A stretch of 64,000 bases of DNA from Nissolia schottii (lineage: Eukaryota; Streptophyta; Magnoliopsida; Fabales; Fabaceae), in the NCBI GenBank assembly GCA_003254905.1, contig QANU01010622.1, positions 639,490 to 703,489 on the forward strand, read 5' to 3'. The notes beneath the pieces are model-generated. The model made no database searches. It was not told the DNA's origin and saw nothing but the letters and a program-made list of their open reading frames with translations. Positions within the stretch are counted from its first letter, which is position 1; each line of letters begins with the position of its first letter. The translations under genes were made by a program, and so were the position numbers. Below, piece by piece: positions 34,251 to 47,400 of the stretch.

Positions 34251-37200
34251 GCCTTTTTCCAGAGATGGTGGGGAGATCAGAGTGAAGCTGTTCAGGATGT
34301 TGTTAAGAAACTTGTTAGTTCGGGCCAACTAGAGTTCATGTACATTACATTTCCGATACAAAATTTCATTGTGATTAGGGACAAAGTCATCCTTCACATT
34401 TGTCAAGGATCCTAAAAATGCATCTCTTTCTTCCCACTCTCAACTAGTACGTGGGTATTAATGTTATTTCTTTCCTTCATTTTGTCCTTGTCACAGAAAT
34501 GGGGGCATGTGTATGCACGATGAGGCTGCAACTCATTACATAGACATGATTGATCAGACTTCACTTGGACATCGGTTTATAAAAGAGGAGTTTGGTGTGA
34601 CTCCTAGAATTGGTTGGCAAATTGATCCCTTTGGACATTCTTCTGTGCAGGCTTACTTATTGGGAGCTGAAGTATGCCTTAGATATTCAACCAAATAATC
34701 CTGTCATTAACATTTTCAGAAGAAAGATAAATATCACAAGTACTATTTTCTTTGTGTGCTATCAACTTGTTCTACCATGGATGCAGGTTGGCTTTGACTC
34801 ATTTTTCTTTGGTCGGATAGATTACCAAGATAGGGCTAAGCGCAAAAAGGAGAAGAGTCTTGAGGTTATCTGGCAGGGTAGTAAGAGCCTTGGCTCATCA
34901 GCCCAGGTGACTCTTGAGAATTATTTTTCTTTCCTTCTTTTTTATTTGTCTTTTCATGATTGTTGACTCTCTAAATTTTGTTTTTAGTAACTATCTCATG
35001 TATCCTTGTTGGCTGCTTGTGTATCCTTCCAGATCTTCGCAGGTGCATTCCCTGAGAATTATGAGCCTCCTTCTGGATTTTACTTTGAAGTTAATGATGC
35101 CTCACCAATTGTTCAAGTAATATTATAAAAACCTTGTAATTTTGCTACTACGTATTTATTTTTCCTTGTCTTCTAAATTTATATTACCTCTTGCTGAAGG
35201 ATAACATGGATTTGTTTAATTACAATGTCCAAGATCGAGTGAATGACTTTGTTGCTGCTGCATTCTCACAGGTAAATTGAGCAAGTTTTTCTTCAAACTG
35301 CTGAATAAGTTATATGAAGATGGTGAACCATACATACGTGTGTGTGTGTATAATTTATATTTAACTTTCCGTGGTTTGCCTTTAGCAACTAAAAGGAATC
35401 ATTTTCACCATCGTATAGATTTACACCTCTGAGTTGTTCTGCTAGTATAGCACTGCAGGCCTTTTTGTGTCACATTCCTTGCTTGTTATTCATCCCTTTA
35501 ATTGATCATAAATACAATCACTTTCCTCTCTCAAAGCTAGTGAGGAGAGCAAGAATTTTCCTGTTTCTAATGGGAAATTATTCACAACTATCAATTGTAC
35601 TGGTGGGACTGTAGCTTATATGGAAGTCTCATTCATTATGTCATAGACCTTGCTCCTTATTTATCCTTTTCTAGGAACTTATATATTACTCACCTGTCTC
35701 TTATGGGGTTAGTTGAAGTGAGTGGTACTATTCCTTCCTCTCCCTCAATTGATGGAAGCTCATTGCAGGTCTTTCCAGGTTATCATTTTTTGTGTTGAGT
35801 TTGATGTTTGCTCCAGACTGTCCAGTGATATGTTACACACTGCAGAGAGAACATTCTATGAATGTATTCCGGTTATTTGTCTAGTTGGACTATAATATTA
35901 TCAAGTAATCATCCTTCAGATTTTATTAAAATGGGTAATTTGGAAAGATGTTTCTTACCTTATTGAATGACAATCCATTCCAATGACATTGAGTTTTTAG
36001 CTTGAAACATGAGTTAGAGCTGTATTTATACTATGAGTTTGTACTAGATGTTGCAGGACTTCATCTGAAATGTTGCCCCATGTTTCATTTTCAGGCGAGC
36101 ATAACTCGAACAAATCATATAATGTGGACAATGGGAACTGATTTTAAGTATCAGTATGCACATACATGGTTCCGAAACTTGGACAAGCTTATTCATTATG
36201 TCAACAAGGTAACTTTCTAATAAGTCAGAAGAATGCGAGATACTTCCTCCTTTTTTTTTGGTTAGCGATATACTTCCTCCTTGAACTACATATAATTCAG
36301 TTTCACGAGTCTTCGATTCCTATATGATTTAATATTAGTAAATTGGTATTTTTCACTGGATTTAATATTGTTGTCATTCACTGCAATCTGTCCATAATTC
36401 CTCCGTTTCATATCTGCTGTAATTCTCAGTAATTCCTCCCTGCAAATCCTCCCTTTCCTTATTCAGTTCAGTCCGCTTTTGTAAATCTTTTCTTTCCTTC
36501 TTTAATTCAGGTGGCTTTGGCCTACTTTTCGTAGTGTAAACATTTTTCACCACTGGTTTAACTCTAGGGGCCCTATCAACACTTACCTGCCTCAAAACTA
36601 AACTTGTCCTCCTCAAGTTCGAAATGTGGGAATTGCTCCTTGAAGCTAGGAACTGCTTCCCATGAATCTTCAGAGTCTGGCAGGTCCTACCACCTGATTA
36701 GAGCATGTTGCACACCCTGCTGATTGGTCTTTATCGCTTGTATAGCTACTGGTTCAACTCTCAGCTCCAACTCTTCTATGAGACAAGCGGGAAGGGGTTG
36801 GCTGGTTGCAATAGTAGCCACACTCCTCTTGAGGAGCGACACATAAAACACTAGATGCACCAGTGATCCTTCAGGGAGCTTTAATTTTTAGGCTACAGGC
36901 CCAATTTTCTCTTCTACTTCATAAGGCCCATAAAACTGTGGGCTAAGTTTCTGGTTCACCCTTTTAGCTAGGCTTCTCATCCGGTACGGTTGGATATTTA
37001 GAAAAACCATATCCCCCACCTGATACTCTACTTCTCTTCTATGCTTATCTGCCTACATTTCATTCGGTTCTGTGCTTGGGAAAGATGATCCTTAATCTCA
37101 TTCAGTATTCCATTCTTGTTTTCCAGCAGCTGATTTACCTCATGTACAACACTTGCATTATTGTCACCTTTGATTAAGATGGGTGGGTCTTTGCCATATA

Positions 37201-37943
37201 ACACCTTGAGGGGGCGTGATTTGCATAATCAATAAACATTCCTAGGAATGCTACTCCCAATAATGACTTTCCCCGGAATGATTTTTAAACGTTTTTGGTT
37301 CGCAGATTAAATTTATGAGAATCTTGTAAAATATGCTTAGGAATGAACCATTCATGCGTTTGGTTGACACTAATATTTCCGAAAATATTTTTTGTTTTAC
37401 CAAGAATACCCCTAACAAATGAAAAAAATGATCATTACACACATTAAACCCATATTTAAACATAATTTACATATAATTAATAGTTATTTTATCAACTCTC
37501 AAAAAAATTATTATTATTATTATTATTAATATTAATTAATTATTTAGTATTAGTATTATCAATTATTTAATATTAATTATTATTATTAATCATTTAATAA
37601 TAATAATTACTTGTTATTACTATTAGCTAATTATTTAATAATAATTTTAATTATTATTATTACTTATTATTATTTAATATTAATTATTTTAGCAACTCCC
37701 ATAAAATTATTTATTATTATTAATTTAATATTAATAATAATAATTATTAATTATTTATTAATTCTATTATTTTTTAATATTTAATATTATCTTTATTATT
37801 AATAACTATTTAATATTTATTATTATTATTAGTTATTTAATATTTATTATTATTATTATTTATTTTTTTAATATTTATTATTATTATTAATTATTTAATA
37901 TTTATTATTATTTAATATTAATTCTTTTCTCAACTCCCAAAAA

Positions 37944-37983
<40 letters not shown>

Positions 37984-40900
37984 TATTATTATTGTTGTTG
38001 TTATGGTTATGGTTATGGTTATGGGAGGGTAAAGTTGGGTTTTCAATTTTAAATAAGGGTAAATTCGCCTATTTATAATTGTAGAAGCATTCCCTTCCCA
38101 TGGGAATGTTTGATTCCTATGGTGGAGGGTGAGATTGAAAATGAAGGAAACTGGGGCTATTATGATTCTTGGGAATATAACTTTCCATGATTATTTTTCT
38201 ATTCTGCGAACCAAACACAAAAATTTGTCATTCCCAAGCTTAGATTCCTGGGAATGTTGGTGGATTCTACGAACCACATGCCCCTTGAAGGGAGTTGCCT
38301 TGGTGAAGATGTTGTAATTGGTGTTAAACCAAAATTCTGCCCAACTCAACCATTTCTGCCATTGTCTTGGTTTGCTGCTAGTAAAGCATCGCAAATATGT
38401 CTCTGAGCACCTATTAACCACTTCCGTTTGCTCATCCGTTTGTGGGTGATAGGCTGAACTGAACCTCAACTTTTTCTTGGGAGCTTGAAAAGTTCAGTCC
38501 AAAAGGAGCTAGGGAAAACTCAATCTTGATCTGAGACAATGGTGGATGGAAAACCATGGAGTCTAACCACCTCCTTAACAAAAACGGCTGCAATATTGTT
38601 AGCAGTGTAAGGACGAGAGAAGGGAATAAAGTGCGCATACTTAATCTATCCACCACCACAAAGATAGTATCATATCCATGGGACTTGGGAAGGCCACCAA
38701 TGAAGTCCATGGACAAGTCAGACCAGGTTGGAATTGGTAGAGGTTGCAGCATCCCTGCTGGGCTTAAGGCTTCATACGTGTTCCTTTGACCTGTCTCACA
38801 TTCTTGCACATAGTTCTGAATTGTTCTCTTCATTCCTTCCCAATAAAACAGTCCGGAAAATCCTTTTGTAAGTACGAAAAATTCCTGAATGCCCTCCCCA
38901 AGCTGAATCATGAAATTCCTTCAAGATGAGGGTGATCTTGGAAGAGTCCTTAGGGATCGCCAACCTGTCCTTGTAGTACAATCTGCCCTTCCTCAAACTG
39001 AACAAACGGTGACTGTCAGGTAGTTGCATCAAATCTTGCACTATTCCCCTTAATCTTGCATCAGCAACAATCTCTTCTTCTAAGTCTTCCAATTCGTAGG
39101 ACTGGACAGCAGGAAGAGCTGAGTATTGAAGCTTCCTTGATAGTGCATCTGCAGCCCGATTGTCCTTCCTTGCCTTGTACTTGATCTCGAAGTCAAATCC
39201 TAGTAACTTGGAGATCCATTTCTGCTGCTCCTCACTCATCACATGCTAGTCAAACAAAAATCTGAGACTTTTTAAATCTGTATGCACCACAAATTTCCTC
39301 CCTAGCAAGTAATGACGCCACTTTTGGACAACCTTCACAATTGCCATTAATTCCCTTTCATGCATTGATTTACCTTGGGCACTTTCTGATAATGTATGGC
39401 TCATGAAAGCCAGTCTTCCTGCCTGCATCAATACAGCTCCTATCCCTTTTCCCGATGCGTCTGTTTCCACCACAAAGGTCTTTTCAACTGAGTGAACAAG
39501 AAGGACAGGAATAGTAGTTAATGCTGTTTTGAGCTCCTCAAAAGTTCATTGAGCTTCACCCCACTGGAAGCTATCCTTTTTTAAGAGTGGGGTGAGAGGC
39601 CAAGCTATCCTCCCATAACCCTTGAGACCCAAGAACCCCCTCAGCCCTTTCAAATAAGAGGGTGCAGGCCAATCAAGCATTGCTTGCACCTTTATGGGAT
39701 CAGCTGAGACACCTTCACCAGAAATTATATGTCCAAGATACTCTTAACTTTTCTTGCTCAAAGCTACACTTCTTGCGATTGATGAACAAGCCATGTCACA
39801 TTTAATGGCGGGCTTTCTCAACTGTAATTATCAAAATGATGATTTGTAAACTTGTCTTACCATATGTGTTTTTTAACCTCCTCTTCTGACTAGGGTTAAT
39901 AGTTATATATAAAGACAAGATAAACGGTAATCCCGAGATAAAAAAGAATTTATTTTATGGTGCTTTAACTCACAATTTGACTTGCTGTTGTTATTCAAAG
40001 TTATTTTTAACTAAGTGATTGTTAAAAGTTTGTTGGATGGAAAACTTTAGGATGGACGTGTCAATGCTTTGTACTCTACACCATCCATATATACTGATGC
40101 AAAATATGCTACAAATGAGTCCTGGCCAATCAAAACTGAGGATTTCTTCCCGTGAGTGTAATCTTTAGTTGTTGCGTAATCTGTTCTCTTATCTCTCCAA
40201 TTTTCTTTTCTCATTTATGATGTTGTTAGCTGTTTACGTGCATGAAAAAAATACCAGTTATGCAGATAGGGCAAATGCTTACTGGACAGGGTACTTTACC
40301 AGTAGGCCAGCTATCAAGCGCTATGTCAGATTAATGAGTGGCTATTATTTGGTATGACTTTATTTTTTTTAGTTTATATGATGTAATTGAAGTCTTCTGG
40401 TCCACTGGTGTTAGGATGTCTTATACCCCTAAATTATTAGGCTGCAAGACAACTAGAACTTTTTAGGGGGAGAATGAATTCCTGGCCAAATACAGACTCG
40501 TTAGCTGATGCTTTAGCAATTGCTCAACACCATGATGCAGTCACTGGCACAGAACAGCAGCATGTGGCCAATGATTATTCAACACGATTGTCAATAGGCC
40601 ACAAGGAGGTGCGGTTCAGTTTATTTTTCTTCAATTAATTGTCTATACCCATTTGTTATTATCTTGTCATCTAGTTCATATTTTCTTTTTTACAGGCGGA
40701 GGAATTGGTTTCATCATCACTGGCTTGCTTGGTTGAGTCGACATTGCCTACTAGATGTCAAAACCCAGTTACAAAGTTTCAACAAGTAAAAGATCTTGAT
40801 CCTTGACTTTTTGAGTTTGTGGGCTATTTTTTTTCTACAATGCCCTGCTTCTTGAAACTATTTCTCATCACTTGCAGTTCTTTTTCTTTATAAGCTATTT

Positions 40901-43900
40901 CATATCATTTATAGTTTTGTAGCTTGGCCGGCAATTGCCATTTAGTGAATATCATGGCAAACCTGTTTTTGGATTTTATGGATTCTGTTCTTTTCTTTGT
41001 CTGTTCAATAGATAGAAATATCCTTATTTCTCAAGTATTCATCGTGCTGTGATGTTAGCATATGTTGTTGATGCTTAAAAATTTGTTACCTTATTTCATG
41101 CATAAAACACAAACTTATGAGATTTTCTGAGAAGTAATAATTTCTTATTCCAGCAATGTTGCTATTTGTATTACTATGTACAATTTCTTCATCCAATCTC
41201 CACTTATGTGTTTCATTATAGTTATCTTCGGCCGTATTATATAAAAACTGATGCTCAGGGCTTTATATGTTAATTCTCTGTAAGAATATAATGATTAGAA
41301 CTGAGATAGGATAGTTATGAAAACCACACAATCTTAAAGCATAGAAAGAAGTTTGGGTCGTTAGCATTAAATTTGCGTATTTATTGTTCTGATTATTGTA
41401 TCCACTTTGAAGCTGTAAAGGTTTTTGACAATTGCAATCTGCTTTTTTTTCCTCTTTCCTTTTTCATTTATTTTCCAGTGTCCACTTTTGAACATAAGTT
41501 ACTGCCCTGCATCAGAAGTTGATCTCACTCAAGGAAAGAATTTGGTAATAATTATGTCATCACATTTTTATCCTCTTTTGCTAAATGATTTAGTTTTAGA
41601 TTTTGAATCTTATTTTCTCACAATCCTTCTCATATTTAGGTTATTGTGGTTTACAACTCTCTTGGTTGGAGGAGGAATGAAGTCATTCGAATTCCTGTGA
41701 GTCATGACGTTCTATTAGTTCTTGATTGTCTTAAATTCAATCTGGCAGCCCTGGGAGCATTTGAATCTAATATAAATAAAATTGTCATTATCTATGTTCA
41801 TTTGATTCTGTTATTAATTTAAGAAAAGAGAGTATGCAGAAGCCATGGCTTTCAACCAGTCATGCACTCATACATATATACACACAGTGATCAGATATTA
41901 CAAGTAGAATTATAGGGATTTGACAACTATTATAGAGATGAAAGGAAACTAAATTATTGCCCAAAATATCCTAATTATTTGCCCATATATTTTGTCCTTA
42001 AACTCAGATGATTATTGCCTAGAATATCCCAATTTATTGCCCATATATTCTGTCCTTAAACTCAGCTATCCATTACTCCCCCTCAAGATGGAGCATAGAT
42101 GTCAATCATGCCCATCTTGTTACAAATCTGAATGACCCTATTCCTAGGTAGAGCTTTAGTGAACACATCAGCTAGTTGACCTCCTGTTTGAACATGCTGC
42201 AGGGAGATTAACTTCTGCTGTAGCTTTTCCCATACAAAATGATAGTCAACTTCTATATTTTTGGTGCGTTCATGAAAAACTGGATTGTTTGCAATGTGTA
42301 TTGCTATCACACCATAGTTGCATAGGACAGGAGCTGGTCACACCAATTTCTCCTAGGAGATGATGAACCCACAAAAGTTCACATGTAACTTGTGCCATGG
42401 CTTTATACTCAGACCCAGCACTAGATCAAGTTACCACTCCTTGCTTCTTACTTTTCCATGAAACTAGATTTCCCCAACAAAAACACAATACCCAGTAGTG
42501 GATTTTCCATCATCCAGAGAGCCTGCCAAATCAGCATTTGAGAAACCTTCCACCTTACAATGCCCAAGACTTTGATGTTGAATCCCACGTCCAGGTGTAC
42601 CCTTGAGATATTTTAGAAGGTGGATAACAGCATCCCAATGGGCACTGCTAGGTGAAGACATAAATTGGCTAACAATGCGAAAAAAAAGAAGCAATGTCTG
42701 GCCTAGTCACAGTAAGGTAATTGAATTTTCCAACAATCCTTCTATACTTCTCAGGATCTGTTAATAAGTCTCCATCACTAGCTGCGAATTTTGTGTTTGG
42801 AATTAATGGAGTGTCACATGGCTTTGCTGCCAACAATTCAATTTCATCCAATAAGTCAAGAACATATTTTCTCTGAGATAGAAAGATTCCCTTGTTGCTC
42901 CTTAGGACTTCAATCCCAAGAAAGTACTTAAGAGAACCCAAGTCTTTTGTCTGGAACTGATTTTGAAGAGTGCTTTTGAGTGCAGTAATTCCCTCATCGT
43001 CATTCCCAATAATGATGATATCGTCAACATAGACTACTACAAGAATGCAACCAGAACTGGCTTGTCTGAAAAATACTGAATGATCATATACACTCTGGTT
43101 GTAACCCAAACTTGATGACAATTTCACTAAATCTGCCAAACCAAGCTCTTGGAGACTGTTTTAGTCCGCACTAGGATTTGCGAAGTTTACACACTTTACC
43201 TAACTCCCCCTGAGCAACAAACCCAGGTGGTTGCTCCATATACACCTCTTCTTGAAGATCACCATGTAAAAATGCATTCTTAACATCAAGTTGATGAAGA
43301 TGCCAACCATTAGAAGGAGCCAGGGAAATAAACAACCACACAGTGGTAAGTTTCGCAACAAGGGAGAAGGTTTCAGAATAATCCATATTTCATACCATAA
43401 ACTTGGGCATATCCCTTAGCAACCAACCTTGCTTTTAATCGAGCAATGGAACCATCAAGGTTCATTTTGACTGCAAACACCCATTTGGGATCAGGAGAGA
43501 AGCAACGGTATCCTTTTTGGGAATTAGAGTAGCCATTTCAAGGATTTTGGATCCAGTTTACTAATCTGAGGGGAAAACATCTTGAACAAAAGAAGTGCAA
43601 CCAAATATACGAGGGGATAAAGGAAACAAGGGACTAGAGGGGAAGATAATTGAGTAGGGGATCTTATCATCCAAAACTGCGGAGGGCATCCGGTTAATTA
43701 AATGGCAAGCTGTAGCAAAAACATTTGCCCGAAACACTTAAGGAACTTTCATTTGGAACGTAAGTGCTCTTGCTGTTTCTAAGAGGTGTCTATTTTTTTT
43801 TTCTTGTGACCCTATTTTGTTGAGGGGTTGAAAATATGAAGACCGGTGAATTATGCCTTGTTGAGACAAAATAGTGGAGAATTGAACAAAAAAGTATTCT

Positions 43901-44437
43901 TTAGCATTGTCACTTCACAAAACACGAATAATAGTTTTAAATTGCGTTTGAATTTCATCACAAAAGGAAGAAAATATAGGAAATATCTTAGATCGATGTT
44001 TCATAAAATATAACCAAGTAACTCAGGAGAAGTCATCAACAAAAGTCACAAAATAACGAAAACCAGATTTTGAATTGACTGGACAAGGACCCCAAATATT
44101 TGAGTGAACAATGTCAAATGGAGATGCAGCCCGTTTATTTTCTCTAGGGATAGGAAGTCCTACGATGTTTGGCTAATTGGCAATACTCACAATTAGGGGT
44201 GGGAACAGGTCAAGCGGCCTGTCAAGGCCTACGGCCTAGCTTGTTTAAGAAAAATGCCAGGCCCAGGCCTTTTTCAAAGCCTGTTTCAATAAAAAAAAAA
44301 TTGAAAGAAATGGAGTAAGAGGGGAAAGAGTGGGAAAGGTTGTGCGTGGCCTTCAGGGACCAAAGGCTCTGGATACCATGTTAATGGGTTAAGAAAAGAG
44401 AGTATGCAGAAGCCATGACTTTACACACACAAGAGAC

Positions 44438-44468
<31 letters not shown>

Positions 44469-47400
44469 CACACATATATATATGTGTGTGTGTGTGTGTA
44501 TATATATATATAGTGATCAGATATTACAAGCAGAACTATAGGGATTTGACAACTATCAGAGATAAAAGGAAACTGAATTATTGCCTAGAATATCCTAATT
44601 AATTGCCCATATATTTTGTACTTAACCTCAGCTGATTATTGCCTAGAATATACCAATTTATTTTCCATATATTCTGTCCTTAATCTCACATATCCATAAC
44701 AGATTCATTCAATGTTCTAAACTCATGAACCATTTAGTGTATCTTCAGCATGATGTTAAAGGTTATTTTGGCATTCCACACTGTGTCTTGTCATTTTTAT
44801 AGCATTAGATAATTTAAATAAATTTATATTCATAGTACTTGCATAGATAAGTTTAATAATATTTGATCTATTTAACAATGGTTATGTTTACTGCTGTGTC
44901 TCTATGATATAGATTAAAGTAACATGCCTTTCAACGTTACACTCCTTCAGGTTATTGATGACAATGTTTCAGTTCATGACTCTAACGGTATAGAAATAGA
45001 ATCTCAACTTCTTCCTCAGGCTGAGGCCTTTGTAGGCTTAAGAAACTACTATGTCAAGGCATATTTGGGACAAACCCCACCAAAGGCACCCAAGTATTGG
45101 CTTGCATTTACAGTTTCAGTACCTCCATTTGGTTTTAGCACATACACTGTCTCAACAGCCAAAAAGACAGGTCCAATAATAAATTGCTTTATTATTTATG
45201 GAGGACGTCTTCATCTTCTTTCCATGCTTACAACATTAACTTTGTGATAAATGCTTTGTGCTTGTTTCCAGGTTCCACCAAATCATCAGTATTTACATAT
45301 CCAAGTAATGGGAAGTCTGGGTTTGAAGTTGGTCAAGGAAACTTGAGGCTTACATTTTCGGCAGATCAAGAAAAACATACCAATTATGTTAATATCAGAA
45401 GCTTGGTGCGTGATATTTCACTTTGCAACAAATGATTCCCCATTAATGAGAAAATCTTACACGTGTGTAATTATGCCTTTGTATTTGTGGTGTTCTCCCT
45501 TCTCCTCATCAATGTTTTAGCATATTCTGTTAGTTGTGGCTTTTACACTGTTGGGTAGAAAATTGAAAAGCAAGAAGTAAAACGTGATTGACACTCTTAT
45601 TTTTGACTTGGAAGGTTGAGGAACAGGTTGAGCACAGGTACCTTTACTATTCAGGATATAATGGAACTCATCAAAAAGATCCACAGGTGGACATTTTTAG
45701 TTTAGATTCTGATATGTTATTAACCTTTTACTTCTCTCACCAGTATACTTCTAATATAACTTTGTAATTTCATTTCCCTCACAGAATTCTGGGGCCTATA
45801 TTTTCCGTCCAAATGGCACGCATTTCATAAACCATGAAAAACAGGTGTTAATGCTTTCTGAAATATAATCTCTCTTCAAACAAATTCCATAACAACTTTC
45901 AGTTAAAAGTTATTGAAATTTCAGGTTCCTTTGACTGTTCTGCATGGTACACTGCTAGATGAAGTGCATCAACAAATCAACCCATGGATATATCAGGTGC
46001 TTTTCTTGTTACAAGTTTTTCATCTTTAACAACATCATACTGTTACTTTCTTACTTATAAACTTTTTTTCGATTTGGAAAGTACACACAAAAAATTGTTA
46101 TTACATAATTTGCATTGTTAAAATACTTCTTCTTAGTAGTCCTTCACATTAATTTTCTCAATAAGAAACAAAACCGTAGCGGGAACTGTACTTAATACCA
46201 TCAAGATAATTTGTTTTACTGCAACCATATTTGCGAAATAGTAATTATATGTTGATACACATATCCTGGAGGCTATCTTGCCTAAGACAGCCAGATGCAT
46301 AGAAAATGTCTGGTCCCACTTCGTGATGGGAGTAAGTAAGTTGAATCCACCTGATTGTTAGTATCTGGTCAGCTCCAGTATGTATTTGTCCAGTCACGTA
46401 AGCTTTTTTCTTAATGCTAATAACTACGGTAAATTAGCAATAAATAATGACAAATAAGACTCTTGTATTTGTATGTCTGCAGATTACCAGACTACACAAA
46501 GGAAAGGAGCACGTTGAAGTAGAGTTTATTGTAAGCTTTTGAATAATTGCTTTTACATTTACACTTGTCATTAGTATGCATTGTGGTAATTGATACCCAG
46601 ATATGTTTCTAACATGAATTTAATATATAAAATGGTGGATCATTTGAATTGTTCATTGTTGGAATATCAGGTTGGCCCTATACCTATTGAAGATGGAACT
46701 GGTAAAGAAGTTTCCACTCAGATATCAACTAGTATGGATTCCAACAAAACATTTTACACAGATTCTAATGGGCGTGATTTTATCAAAAGGGTATGCAGCT
46801 TAGATTCAGTTCTGTATTATTCTGCATCTAATTTGTTTAGATCATCCATAATTGTGGACCTGGATGCTACCTAGCACTGTGAGTAGTGAGTACATTATAT
46901 GCTTCAGGGCATTACTCTGGTGACCATCTTTTTGTTGTTACTGGCTATGCCCATCATCATGTCATTTTCTGCAGGTTATGCTCAATAATATTATATGCAC
47001 TTATAATTAAATCAGAATTAAATAAATTTGACTACCATACACATCAGGGTACCATAGCAATTCGGTTATATTCATATTTCTTGATGCTGGGTGTTGGTTG
47101 CCAAAAAAAATGTTCCCACTCATAGAAAGTAATGGAAACAGCTCGATTTCTATATATTTTGATCATAAAGTTGCAAATGAAACATAAAATTATCTTCAAT
47201 TTCAAGTTTATCCTTTTTCTTTGTCTTTGGCATAACTTATTTCTATGAATTCATCTCACTGCAGATACGTGACTACAGAACAGACTGGGACCTGGAAGTG
47301 TACCAGCCCATCGCTGGAAATTATTACCCTGTATGTGAATCAATGTACATTAATTCTTTTGAAATCATTGGTATTTGGTAGTGTTTCAAGACCTAATTTT

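Larger units (their letters stand above)
36370..39810 (-). mobile_element. Ty3/gypsy fragment (Reina-like chromovirus) in intron 8 of copy 2
   Basis: Minus-strand pol pieces run from 39810 downward. They are the RT C-terminus ([20 protein letters not shown]), RNase H ([16 protein letters not shown]), the linker [11 protein letters not shown], and the integrase zinc finger region with H-x-x-GGHSG. The integrase core follows ([31 protein letters not shown]), then the [10 protein letters not shown] block and a chromodomain-like end ([15 protein letters not shown]). Several stops are present. Gag, protease and most of RT are missing, and no LTR was found, so it is truncated at both ends. A MITE splits the integrase at 37210-38284. 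Confidence 0.85.
41809..44701 (-). mobile_element. Ty1/copia retrotransposon in intron 14 of copy 2, target duplication GATTC
   Basis: LTRs are 41809-42075 and 44379-44701; GATTC flanks both ends (41804-41808, 44702-44706). On the minus strand the primer site TGGTATCCAGAGCC follows the 5' LTR. The interior keeps integrase pieces (44100-43560), RT ([34 protein letters not shown]) and RNase H ending at 42083 ([24 protein letters not shown]). Gag and protease are missing, replaced by a short stretch near 44190-44370. Frameshifts are present. It is a different copia family from the others here. Confidence 0.9.
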
